DNA from: an uncultured Cyclobacteriaceae bacterium | GTDB taxonomy: Bacteria; Bacteroidota; Bacteroidia; Cytophagales; Cyclobacteriaceae | Assembly: GCA_947492745.1 (NCBI GenBank) | Contig: CANLOE010000010.1 | Coordinates: 1 to 64,000 of the forward strand | DNA: 64,000 nucleotides | Direction of reading: 5' to 3' | Shown: positions 46,994 through 54,842 of the stretch, piece by piece | Layout: each line of letters begins with the position of its first letter | Numbering within the stretch: the stretch's first letter is position 1 | The notes under the pieces: model-generated | Told to the model about the DNA's origin: nothing | Database searches by the model: none | What the model saw: only the letters and a program-made list of their open reading frames with translations | Translations under genes and position numbers: made by a program

Positions 46994-47679
46994 AGGAAAA
47001 TAATTATTTCTTGATGTTGAAAACACCCGCCATTTACTTTGACCCAAAGGGCTGGCTGGGCGATGTAAAGGTCGTCATATTATTTAATTAATGCTGCACT
47101 AAAGGGCTATTTTGAACTGCATCACTTATATTTTCAAGTGTGCCCAGTGATTACCAACGGTCACATGGAATTCGCAGGAACGACATTCACCTTCAGCTAA
47201 ACATTTTCTTGGTTATACTCATTTCCGATGTGTTCCTTTGACGTATAATACCAACTTAGCTTTTAACCCAATTTTGTATGACTCCATTGATAGTGCTGCT
47301 GCTGCTGTTTTTTCCCCGCGCAGCCAGCGGGTTCCTTCGCTAAAATGCCCTATTAATGCTTTTTGAAGCTCGGCCCTGCCTCATTCTACACTCAGAATCA
47401 GCGACAGTAAATTCCAAAACAATAGCTGCCAAACAGTTTCGAAATAAAAGCTCGGTAGTAGAAAAAAGTAGCTATCTTATCTCCACAAACACCTTAAACT
47501 CAGTCTACCTTCTTATCTTTATTACTCTTAAAAGAACAAATGCAATTATTCAATTTTAGGTTTGTAAGTCATTCATTATTATAGTAAATTCAAGACTGCA
47601 TTAGTTTGATAACTTGTTCTCTTGAGCATTTTTTGGCATAATTTTAGCCACTGATATAGTGATTTGTACTCTAAAAACT
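46994..47679. other. Intergenic region with a short type D remnant
   Basis: Apart from the 30-bp type D remnant at 47249-47278, no repeat, RNA gene or convincing frame is seen here. Short plus-strand frames near 47356-47559 have no recognisable protein content. Confidence 0.5.
47249..47278. repeat. 30-bp internally deleted type D element
   Basis: TACCAACTTAGCTTTTAA joined to CCCAATTTTGTA looks like the two ends of type D without the interior. Flanks are TAA (47246-47248) and TGA (47279-47281), one base apart. Confidence 0.6.
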
Positions 47680-48087
47680 ATGAGATTAAGAAAAGCAAAA
47701 CAGTTCGTGTCGATGATGGTCTGGGTATTATTGTCCCTAGGTCATGCTACTATGGCACAATCTGATATTATCAATGATGTAAAGCAGGCCCTGAAGTCCG
47801 GTAGCGCAAAAGAAGTAGCTAAACTTATGAATGCCAATGTAGGCCTATCTCTCGATGGTAAGAACGAAAACTACAGCAAAGCTCAAGCAGAGTTCGTACT
47901 GAAGAACTTTTTCAAGGAGCATCCGCCGACCAGCTTTATCGTGGTACATCAAGGAGCCTCCAAAGGCAAACTGCCCTATGCTATTGGTCAGTATGTCAGT
48001 AATGGCGACTCCTTCAGGATATGGATCCGTATAAAAAATTCGGAAGGGCGGTTTCGTATCCATGAGATGAGCTTTACCCCCGAATAA
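47680..48087 (+). CDS. DUF4783 domain-containing exported protein
   Basis: A 135-residue protein. A signal peptide (about 8-25, ending ATMAQ) is followed by a small NTF2-like domain (IINDVKQALKSGSAKEVAKLM, then FVLKNFFKEHP and IWIRIKNSEGRFRIHEMSF). This is the DUF4783 family of Bacteroidota, of unknown function. It is often next to nadC, as here. An upstream start exists in frame, but the ATG at 47680 gives the correct signal peptide. A terminator lies between it and nadC. Confidence 0.85.
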   Translation: MRLRKAKQFVSMMVWVLLSLGHATMAQSDIINDVKQALKSGSAKEVAKLMNANVGLSLDGKNENYSKAQAEFVLKNFFKEHPPTSFIVVHQGASKGKLPYAIGQYVSNGDSFRIWIRIKNSEGRFRIHEMSFTPE

Positions 48088-48121
48088 GCCCCTTGTAGAC
48101 ATTTATCGTAAATATTTATAA

Positions 48122-48150
48122 AGCACTGAAAATATCAGTGCTTTTTTTTT
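48122..48150 (+). terminator. Rho-independent terminator after the DUF4783 gene
   Basis: AGCACTGA, loop AAATA, TCAGTGCT, then nine or more T: a textbook terminator. It shows that the in-frame GTG at 48138, inside the stem, cannot be the nadC start and supports the GTG at 48162. Confidence 0.92.
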
Positions 48151-48161
48151 ACTTTTATCAC

Positions 48162-49019
48162 GTGAAACTAGACTACCTTACCCCAGAAGCCATTCAGGCC
48201 TTCATCCAATCCGCATTGTTAGAAGATGTCGGTGATGGCGATCATTCTTCACTGGCCTCCATACCGGAACACTTTCATAATAAAGCACGCCTATTGATCA
48301 AGGGCGAAGGCATCATCGCCGGACTGGAGATGGCCGAGCACATTTTCAAAGCGGTAGATCCACAATTGGAAACAGAGCTACTGCTCAAAGAAGGTAGTTC
48401 TGTAAGTTACGGTGACATCGGGCTGGAGGTACAAGGCCCGTCCCGCTCCATTCTCACTGCCGAACGGCTGGTACTGAACTGCATGCAAAGGATGAGCGGT
48501 ATTGCTACGTATACCCGTCATCTCATGGGCCTCATCGCAGGTACAAAGGCAGAACTGCTCGACACCCGCAAGACTACTCCCAATTTCAGATTGATGGAAA
48601 AATGGGCCGTAGCTATTGGAGGCGGTACCAACCATCGTTTTGGCCTCTATGACATGGTCATGCTCAAAGATAACCATATCGATTTTGCAGGAGGTATCGA
48701 AGCCGCCATCCGTTCTACACAAACCTACTTAAAAGATAAACAGTTGTCCTTGCGCATAGAGGTAGAAACCCGTAACCTCGAAGAGGTCAAAGAAGTGATG
48801 CATGTCGGCGGAGCCGATGTTATCATGCTGGACAATATGAGCCCCGAACTGATGCGCGAAGCAGTGGCACTCATCGGTGACAGCCATCAGACCGAAGCTA
48901 GCGGCGGTATCACTGAGGAAACCATCGCAGAAGTGGCCCAATGCGGTGTGAATTTTATCTCGGTAGGCGCACTCACGCACTCCATTAATAGTATGGACAT
49001 CAGTTTAAAAGCAATATAA
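48162..49019 (+). CDS. nadC: Nicotinate-nucleotide pyrophosphorylase (carboxylating)
   Basis: Last step of de novo NAD synthesis: quinolinate plus PRPP gives nicotinate mononucleotide. The 285-residue protein has DVGDGDHSS near the start, the active-site stretch RKTTPNFRLMEKWAV, GGGTNHRFGLYD and the MLKDNHI motif, and ends with IEVETRNLEEV and the ASGGITEETI phosphate-binding loop. The GTG at 48162 is the start, because the upstream GTG is within a terminator. Neighbouring nadA and nadB are not in the window. Confidence 0.95.
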   Translation: MKLDYLTPEAIQAFIQSALLEDVGDGDHSSLASIPEHFHNKARLLIKGEGIIAGLEMAEHIFKAVDPQLETELLLKEGSSVSYGDIGLEVQGPSRSILTAERLVLNCMQRMSGIATYTRHLMGLIAGTKAELLDTRKTTPNFRLMEKWAVAIGGGTNHRFGLYDMVMLKDNHIDFAGGIEAAIRSTQTYLKDKQLSLRIEVETRNLEEVKEVMHVGGADVIMLDNMSPELMREAVALIGDSHQTEASGGITEETIAEVAQCGVNFISVGALTHSINSMDISLKAI

Positions 49020-49085
49020 CATCGAGAATCTGCCCTTTACAGAGGACAAAAGTCTATTTTTCCCGTGGGGATAAGATCACTCTAG

Positions 49086-49116
49086 TTGTTCATAGCAATT
49101 TTTAATCTTAATTTTG
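49086..49116 (+). promoter_or_regulatory. Promoter of the YcxB-like membrane protein gene
   Basis: TTG (49086-49088), 20 nt, TAATTTTG (49109-49116) fits the Bacteroidota consensus. It lies about 72 bp before the start codon. Confidence 0.5.
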
Positions 49117-49187
49117 TGATCATTTTACAGAAACACCGTATCCTATAATTCTTGTGCATAGGGTACATCGCATAAACGCAATAGTCA

Positions 49188-49670
49188 ATGATCGTAAAGA
49201 CCAAAAAATACAAACTCGATAACAATACCTATATCAAACTGGGGATGATCAACATTCTCAAACAACAGTGGTGGGTAGGATTGATCGCATTGGCCATTTG
49301 TTGTGGCTATTTTATTATTCCCAGTATCTGGTGGTTCATCGGTGCCGGTATAGCACTGGTCCTGTATGTATTGTTCTGGCTGATACAGTTCGCAGGGGTA
49401 ACCCAAATGGAACAGACCAAGATACTGTTCGAGAGACTATCCTATGAAATCAATAGCCAACAGGTATTGATCAAAATCAACACCAAACAGGGGATGCCCA
49501 TGAAGTGGGAAAATATAAAGCGGGCAGAGGTGGGGAAGAATCATTTTCTACTTGTCGTGAACAAGGCCCAATTGATCCATTTGCCCTTCAAGATTTTCAA
49601 TACCGAAAATGAAAAGAAATTTGTCGAGACCATCTTGAAAAGAAAAGGATTGATCAAAACCAAAGCATAG
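49188..49670 (+). CDS. YcxB-like membrane protein
   Basis: A 160-residue protein with two adjacent membrane segments (about 30-47 and 49-66) and a cytoplasmic C-terminal domain (about 70-155). The C-terminal part, with MKWENIKRAEVGKNHFLLVVNKAQLIHLPFKIF, resembles the YcxB C-terminal domain, a PH-like fold. Function is unknown. It has its own predicted promoter. It is not clearly tied to any neighbour. Confidence 0.7.
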   Translation: MIVKTKKYKLDNNTYIKLGMINILKQQWWVGLIALAICCGYFIIPSIWWFIGAGIALVLYVLFWLIQFAGVTQMEQTKILFERLSYEINSQQVLIKINTKQGMPMKWENIKRAEVGKNHFLLVVNKAQLIHLPFKIFNTENEKKFVETILKRKGLIKTKA

Positions 49671-50256
49671 CTCCAGCTCCTATATCGATCGGGTATGGAT
49701 ATACAGAGGACCGCTAACGCAAAATCCCCTGTTTACGGACCAACGTTCTCTACGTTTGCCGTCCCGTAATCGGATGATCAAGCTAGTACTTGGTACCGTC
49801 AGCAGAAAACCCGATCTGGCCCTAGGCTACTTACTATATATCTTCTTAGAAGATTTTCATGAAACGACTTTCGCTGATGGCACAAAAGGCAATACTCCGT
49901 ATCGGCCATCTGCGATTTGAATATCCACTACGGACTTAAGATCAATCGGATTGCGTAATGAGCGTGTAAAGTGCAATAAGATCAGCGATTTAGGTGAGGC
50001 GGCTTTTTATCACTAAGGTGACGAGCCTGCGCAGCGTAAAACCGCTGATATTGAAGTGATTTATGCTCGTAATAGGAGGGCTATTGATTATTTTGGGTTA
50101 AAATAGTTGCCTATCAATACCCTATTTAGTTTTTTTGAATCATACCCTCAGCGATGCTATATTTGTCCACTGATGCTATTTTCAAAGTAAATGATAACAA
50201 ATTGCTGAAGTAATTTACGAATAGTTTCTTATTGTCCACTAGCTCCATCCAAGGTC
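49671..50256. other. Intergenic region with a type C repeat
   Basis: 49671-49930 shows no gene, RNA or known repeat. The type C copy occupies about 49938-50098. 50102-50256 is AT-rich and probably holds the recX promoter, though no clear TAnnTTTG was found. Confidence 0.5.
49938..50098 (+). repeat. Type C MITE-like repeat, left end worn
   Basis: Matches the reverse complement of 28880-29049 over most of its length, including CCTGCGCAGCGTAAA. The right end ATTTTGGGT with a TAA flank (50099-50101) is intact. The left end lacks ACCCAAA, so no target duplication can be confirmed. Confidence 0.7.
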
Positions 50257-50763
50257 TTGTTCGATTTTGAATCCAAAGGGAAACCGAAAAACGTCTACAG
50301 CTTAAAAGAAGCTCAGCTGAAAGCCGCCGATTTCTGCGCTTATCAGGAGCGGTCCCAACAGGAAGTACGCGACAAGCTCTATACCTATGGCCTCTATCCC
50401 GATGAAGTGGAGGAGGTACTATCCCGGCTAATTGTGGATGGTTTTCTAAACGAAGAACGTTTTGCCATTGCCTATGCGGGAGGAAAGTTCCGGGTAAAAG
50501 CCTGGGGAAGAAAAAAAATAATCCAAGGACTAAAACAGCATAAAGTTTCAGCTTACTGCACTCAAAAGGGATTGGACAGCATCGACGAACAGGAGTATCG
50601 GGACAAACTGTGTGCTTTGGTGCAAAAGAAAATCCCGCCCTCCATTCCTAAGGATACTTACAAACTTCAACACAAGATAGCCCGTTACCTGTTCGGAAAA
50701 GGCTATGAACAAGAGCTGATATGGCAGTGCCTTCGAGAGAGTTTCGATTCGTTGGACCATTGA
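50257..50763 (+). CDS. recX: RecA-regulating protein RecX
   Basis: A small, mostly helical 168-residue protein that binds RecA filaments. It consists of three-helix repeats; signatures are KAADFCAYQERSQQEVRDKL, GFLNEERFAIAYAGGKFRVKAWGRKKI and the C-terminal IARYLFGKGYEQELIWQCL. Start is a TTG at 50257, since no ATG lies upstream of the first repeat. No recA gene is near. Sequence and length fit the RecX family well. Confidence 0.88.
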   Translation: MFDFESKGKPKNVYSLKEAQLKAADFCAYQERSQQEVRDKLYTYGLYPDEVEEVLSRLIVDGFLNEERFAIAYAGGKFRVKAWGRKKIIQGLKQHKVSAYCTQKGLDSIDEQEYRDKLCALVQKKIPPSIPKDTYKLQHKIARYLFGKGYEQELIWQCLRESFDSLDH

Positions 50764-50819
50764 ATTTACTATTTATACTAAACGATAACTCCGAGACAAA
50801 GCTGTAATAATCCGCTTCA

Positions 50820-50985
50820 ACCCAAAATGATCAATAGAGAACCTATTCCACGCATAAATAGCTTCATACCGGAAGCTTTGCCCTCCGGTCTTCATTCACC
50901 ATAGCGGGGCTATGCCGAACGAATACAAATGGCCGGTATTTTGCTATTGATACGCTCATCACGATTTCTATCCATCAATTTGGGT
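50820..50985 (-). repeat. Type B MITE-like repeat, 166 bp, with TCA duplication
   Basis: Opposite orientation to the other type B copies. TCA at 50817-50819 and TCA at 50986-50988 flank it. Because the duplication here is TCA rather than TAA or TTA, it shows that the target is TNA, not only TWA. Confidence 0.92.
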
Positions 50986-51056
50986 TCAAGCAAACTTTTA
51001 TACCTTACCGTAGCATACTACCAGTATATATTCACCCTTTTCAAGACTATAAAGAT

Positions 51057-51542
51057 ATGCCCAAGCACTTCGACCTTTTTGATCATAAAATCGCACTATT
51101 GTCTTATCTACTGATATGGGGAACGGCCTGTCAGGCGCAAAATGAAGAAGGCCACCTTGATATCAATACAAACAAGCAGCAGGTGGCTCTGCAAGGCTAT
51201 GATGCAGTCAGTTATTTTGAGGCATCAGGCCCATTAAAAGGGGATAAGGTCTATACTGCACAATATGATGGGGCTACCTATTGGTTTACGGGGCAGGAGC
51301 ATTTGGATACGTTTTTGAAAAACCCTACAGCCTATATCCCTCAGTACGGTGGATGGTGCGCCTATGCGATCGGTAAGAATAGTGAAAAGGTAAGAGTAGA
51401 CCCCAAAACTTTTAAGGTTACCGATGGGAAGTTGTACCTATTTTACAATTTCAATTTCAATAACACGCTAAAGGACTGGAACAAAAAAGAAAAAGAACTC
51501 ACCATCAAGGCCAATGAGAACTGGAAGAGGATTATCAAGTAG
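51057..51542 (+). CDS. YHS-domain exported protein
   Basis: A 161-residue protein with a signal peptide (about 10-30, ending CQAQ). Its YHS domain (VALQGYDAVSYFEASGPLKG, TYWFTGQEHLDTFLKNP) is followed by YGGWCAYAIG, which includes a Cys that may bind metal. YHS domains are short metal-binding domains found in copper transporters and oxygenases. Bacteroidota have stand-alone exported versions of unknown function. It lies 71 bp after a type B repeat. Confidence 0.8.
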   Translation: MPKHFDLFDHKIALLSYLLIWGTACQAQNEEGHLDINTNKQQVALQGYDAVSYFEASGPLKGDKVYTAQYDGATYWFTGQEHLDTFLKNPTAYIPQYGGWCAYAIGKNSEKVRVDPKTFKVTDGKLYLFYNFNFNNTLKDWNKKEKELTIKANENWKRIIK

Positions 51543-51613
51543 CCGGAAAACGTCGTATACCTACCTTATGACCAGAATAGTCCAAAAAATAAAGGGCTTG
51601 ATCTCAAATTTTG

Positions 51614-51644
51614 TTTGAAGAAAAGAAGGCATCCCGTATCTTTG
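51614..51644 (+). promoter_or_regulatory. Promoter of the DinB-like gene
   Basis: TTTG (51614-51617), 19 nt, TATCTTTG (51637-51644): a perfect match to the Bacteroidota consensus. It lies inside the upstream extension of the DinB-like reading frame and so argues for the downstream ATG at 51687. Confidence 0.75.
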
Positions 51645-51686
51645 CATGTTCGAACCCAATGCCTGATTGGTCAGGCGACACGATTT

Positions 51687-52214
51687 ATGGAATTAAAGAA
51701 CGCTTGTCATCGGATATTAACACAACTCGAAGAGGTTGTAGCTCAGCTCTCAGCAGAGGAGTTCAGGACTCCTGTCAGAGTACTCAATCAATCGACCATC
51801 GGACAACATGTCCGCCATACGCTGGAATTTTTCATCTGTCTTGAAGAAGGCATTGCTCAAGGTAGTATCAATTATGATAATCGAAAGCATGACAAGACCA
51901 TAGAAAATGACAAGTCATTGACTTTGAGCAAAATAAACGAAATCAAGGCTTTTATCAATCAGAAGGGCAAAAACCATAGTCTAAAACTCCATGTCAATTA
52001 TGATATGGACAATACGGACAGCACTACTATACCGACGAGTTACCTGAGAGAGCTGGCCTATAATCTTGAACATGCGGTACATCATATGGCGATTATGAAA
52101 ATCGGTTTGAAAGAACTCAAACCTGATATTATCATCTCTCCGAGCTTCGGCATTGCCGTATCCACTCTACGCTATCAGGAAAAAGAGAAAACGGAGAAGG
52201 TACTTGATGCTTAA
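51687..52214 (+). CDS. DinB-family protein
   Basis: A 175-residue four-helix-bundle protein. The DinB/YfiT-type metal site is suggested by His residues in STIGQHVRHTLEFF (about 50-60) and NLEHAVHHMAIMKIGLKE (about 130-145). Proteins of this fold include thiol transferases and damage-inducible proteins. ATG at 51687 is chosen because a strong promoter occupies the earlier part of the open frame. Confidence 0.78.
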   Translation: MELKNACHRILTQLEEVVAQLSAEEFRTPVRVLNQSTIGQHVRHTLEFFICLEEGIAQGSINYDNRKHDKTIENDKSLTLSKINEIKAFINQKGKNHSLKLHVNYDMDNTDSTTIPTSYLRELAYNLEHAVHHMAIMKIGLKELKPDIIISPSFGIAVSTLRYQEKEKTEKVLDA

Positions 52215-52404
52215 AGACTATTTTCATGAGTATACGATTGATTTCCAAGGGTCACATAGAAAATCCGTAGGAATGATATTTGAACTTTCTATACCATACT
52301 CATTGTTGTTGGGTCACCTTTTGGCACTTCATACCGTTGGAATTTCTACAGCCGGTGCTGCGACCTTTATTGACCTTGTCTTATTCCGTATTCAAGTTAA
52401 GTGA
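52207..52404 (+). CDS. Possible small membrane protein, weakly supported
   Basis: A 65-residue open frame overlaps the DinB-like stop by 8 bp. It has a hydrophobic stretch (SLLLGHLLALHTVGISTAGAATFIDLVLF). I know no homologue and its codon use is ordinary. The overlap could mean coupling, but the frame could be chance. Low confidence. Confidence 0.25.
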   Translation: MLKDYFHEYTIDFQGSHRKSVGMIFELSIPYSLLLGHLLALHTVGISTAGAATFIDLVLFRIQVK

Positions 52405-52505
52405 TACAAAATTCTAAAATAATATGTTTCATACCAGTCTCTTGGGCGGGTTTTAGTGTTTATGGATAATACATCGCTGATCATTACGATTCGGGCTTAT
52501 TAAAA

Positions 52506-53537
52506 ATGGGGAGGAAAAATTTCATTATCAGGTTAAGGAGTTGGGAATACTGGCCTTTCGGAATCGTATATATTCCTATATTTTTTTATTGGGTATGGTT
52601 ATCGATAAGAGCCAGATCCCTGTTCTTCTTTTCGGCCTCCAATCCGGGCATCGAAAACGGAGGGATGTTGGGGGAATCCAAAATCAAAATATTGGATAAG
52701 TTGGATGATGAACTGAAACCTGTTACCTTCCTTGTCAGGACAGGTGAGGGACTGTCTTCGATTTCCAAAAAGCTGCAAAAGGCGAACCTTGACTACCCCA
52801 TCATTGCAAAGCCCGATATCGGGGAGCGTGGATGGATGGTTGAAAAAATAGTGGATGAAGCTAACCTGAGCGATTATCTACAAAGGTCCAAGGTGGATTT
52901 TTTGATTCAAGAGTACATCGACCTACCTGTTGAGGCCGGGGTCTTCTACTATCGCTTCCCGGGACAGTCTCAGGGCAAGGTCAGTTCCATTGTTCTTAAA
53001 GAAATGCTCCATGTCAGGGGTGATGGGCATAGTACGCTAAAAGATCTCATCCTTAAGAACGATCGTGCCAAACTGCAAATGGAAGTACTCTCCGAGGTAT
53101 ACGATATGAGCGAGGTACTTGAGAAAGGGCAGCACTTACAGTTAGTGGATATTGGTAATCACTGTAAGGGCACCAAATTTTTAAATGGCAACCACCTGAT
53201 CAATGACAAGATGCACTTGGCATTCGATAAGATCAGTAACGGTGTACAAGGCTTTTACTATGGGAGATATGATCTTCGTTGTGCCTCTACCGACGATATG
53301 TATCAAGGAAAGGTCAAAATCATGGAGCTAAACGGTGCAGGTGCAGAACCGGCACATATCTATCAGCCCGGATTTTCGATTTTGACAGCCTACAAAGTAC
53401 TTTTCCAACATTGGAAAACATTGTTCAAAATATCCAGGGCCAATCATCGCTTGGGCATCCCTTACCTCAGTCTACGCGAAGGCTGGAAAGAATATCAAAA
53501 AGTCAGAAACTATAATAAAACAAAAGCTACAGCATAG
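52506..53537 (+). CDS. ATP-grasp family ligase-like membrane-associated protein
   Basis: A 343-residue protein. A hydrophobic segment near the N-terminus (FGIVYIPIFFYWVWLSI) is followed by an ATP-grasp fold. Motifs are PIIAKPDIGERGWMVEKI (ATP-binding strand), FLIQEYIDLPVEAGVFYYR and the C-terminal KIMELNGAGAEPAHIYQPG with the metal-site Glu and Asn. The family resembles D-alanine-ligase-like ATP-grasp enzymes. The substrate is unknown. It is followed by a LysE-family exporter after 31 bp, so a biosynthesis-export pair is imaginable. Confidence 0.75.
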   Translation: MGRKNFIIRLRSWEYWPFGIVYIPIFFYWVWLSIRARSLFFFSASNPGIENGGMLGESKIKILDKLDDELKPVTFLVRTGEGLSSISKKLQKANLDYPIIAKPDIGERGWMVEKIVDEANLSDYLQRSKVDFLIQEYIDLPVEAGVFYYRFPGQSQGKVSSIVLKEMLHVRGDGHSTLKDLILKNDRAKLQMEVLSEVYDMSEVLEKGQHLQLVDIGNHCKGTKFLNGNHLINDKMHLAFDKISNGVQGFYYGRYDLRCASTDDMYQGKVKIMELNGAGAEPAHIYQPGFSILTAYKVLFQHWKTLFKISRANHRLGIPYLSLREGWKEYQKVRNYNKTKATA

Positions 53538-53568
53538 CGACTGTCGTTATTTTTTGGCCACTACTTCC

Positions 53569-54183
53569 ATGCTCCAGTATCTTATTATTTTTTTTATCGG
53601 TTTTGCATTTAGCTTCGTGGGGTCCATACCACCAGGTGTCATCAATATCAGTGTATTGCAGCATTCCGTCAGTGGGCATTTCAGAGCTGCACTGCGCTTC
53701 GCCCTAGCAGCAGCGCTCATTGAATATCCTTATGCTTACATCGCCGTACGGTTCGAGTCATGGATAAGTGCCTCTCCCTATATGGTCAGTAAGTTTCATC
53801 TGATGGCTACTGTTGTTATGCTGGTCCTAGGGATACTGAACCTTTGGTCGTCCAAGAGTCCGTCGCCGAAACTGGAAAAGCTCAACGCCAGTGGTTTTCG
53901 AAAAGGTGTACTGATCAGCTTGCTGAATCCTTTGGCCATTCCTTTCTGGATAGGTATTACCGCCTATGTCAGGACACTGGGCTGGATACCCGAGATGTCA
54001 CTCACCCAAGTGGCCATCTATGTCAGCGGTATATCTCTCGGAACCTTTGCCTTACTGCTCCTCATTGCCCTGCTTGGAAAAAAAATAGCTTTCCTTTTTC
54101 GTAGAAAAACACTTCTCAACAGCTTGCCCGGTTTTGTGTTTTTGTTTCTGGGACTGTATTCTTTATTTCTCTATTTCAGCTAG
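53569..54183 (+). CDS. LysE-family transporter
   Basis: A membrane protein of about 204 residues with six predicted membrane segments. The first, FIGFAFSFVGSIPPGVINISVL, carries the Pro-Pro-Gly motif of LysE/RhtB exporters, and the domain IGITAYVRTLGW is typical of distant Bacteroidota members. Such proteins export amino acids. The ATG at 53569 follows a TTG in frame that would add five residues. It probably belongs to an operon with the upstream ATP-grasp gene. Confidence 0.8.
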   Translation: MLQYLIIFFIGFAFSFVGSIPPGVINISVLQHSVSGHFRAALRFALAAALIEYPYAYIAVRFESWISASPYMVSKFHLMATVVMLVLGILNLWSSKSPSPKLEKLNASGFRKGVLISLLNPLAIPFWIGITAYVRTLGWIPEMSLTQVAIYVSGISLGTFALLLLIALLGKKIAFLFRRKTLLNSLPGFVFLFLGLYSLFLYFS

Positions 54184-54188
54184 TTATC

Positions 54189-54827
54189 CTAGCGGGGTTT
54201 TTGAAGTGTAGGGGCGCTCAGCTCCATCGTTGACCGAAACCTTAGGATGACCGTCTTTGAGGTCATCGTTTCCAGTATAGGCCTTAAGGTCAGCTGGGCA
54301 TTGTTTTTAGTCTGTTCCAGTACTCCTGACCGATAAGCTGCGGCTTCGATTTCCTTCTCGGCCAGCCGATAGGCTTTCTGAATAAACGTTTTATTATCCG
54401 AGAAAGTAGCGGTGGTCAAGCTGAAAATCTTCGTGTCATCCATATCCAGTTTGTAGTAGCACAACTCCGGTTCGGGTAAAGTTATATACAAGGTATCTCC
54501 TCCTATCACCACATCTTCGCCCCTGATCTTGGATAGGTCAACACAGCCTACAGCTTCTCCTTTTGATATCAACACGATACTGGATTCGAAAAATTTCAGT
54601 CCGGCAAACTCGGCCAAGCTTTCGTTCAGCTCAGTAATCTCCTTGAAATTATACCTGACTAGCTCCATTTTGCCTATGGCTTCCATTTTTTCCAGTACTA
54701 AGGTATGGAAAATAGCCATATCCTTCTCAGCAGTACCCTCATCCTTAGTATACGAATAAAAAGCAATGGCGAGTCCCAGAGCCAATAGCCAAGGAATGAG
54801 ACGGGAGAATACTCTTAAAAAACGCAT
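54189..54827 (-). CDS. DUF4230 domain-containing protein
   Basis: A 212-residue protein with one N-terminal membrane segment (about 8-26) and an extracytoplasmic domain. It belongs to DUF4230 by its pattern KMELVRYNFKEI, IVLISKGEAVGCVDLSKI and ITLPEPELCYYKLD. The function is unknown. Its start lies 15 bp after the stop of the DUF4105 gene on the same strand, so the two are probably co-transcribed. Confidence 0.8.
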   Translation of the reverse strand: MRFLRVFSRLIPWLLALGLAIAFYSYTKDEGTAEKDMAIFHTLVLEKMEAIGKMELVRYNFKEITELNESLAEFAGLKFFESSIVLISKGEAVGCVDLSKIRGEDVVIGGDTLYITLPEPELCYYKLDMDDTKIFSLTTATFSDNKTFIQKAYRLAEKEIEAAAYRSGVLEQTKNNAQLTLRPILETMTSKTVILRFRSTMELSAPTLQKPR

Positions 54828-54842
54828 ACCGATACTATTTCG

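Noticed and set aside
47356-47559. 67-codon plus-strand frame upstream of the DUF4783 gene
   Set aside because: No similarity, no promoter, and typical AT-rich intergenic composition.
48138-48161. GTG start for nadC at 48138
   Set aside because: It lies inside the stem of a textbook terminator; the GTG at 48162 fits the family start.
5994-50985. CRISPR array from the repeated sequences
   Set aside because: Repeats are dispersed, 150-170 bp long, in both orientations, with duplicated target sites; there is no regular spacing.
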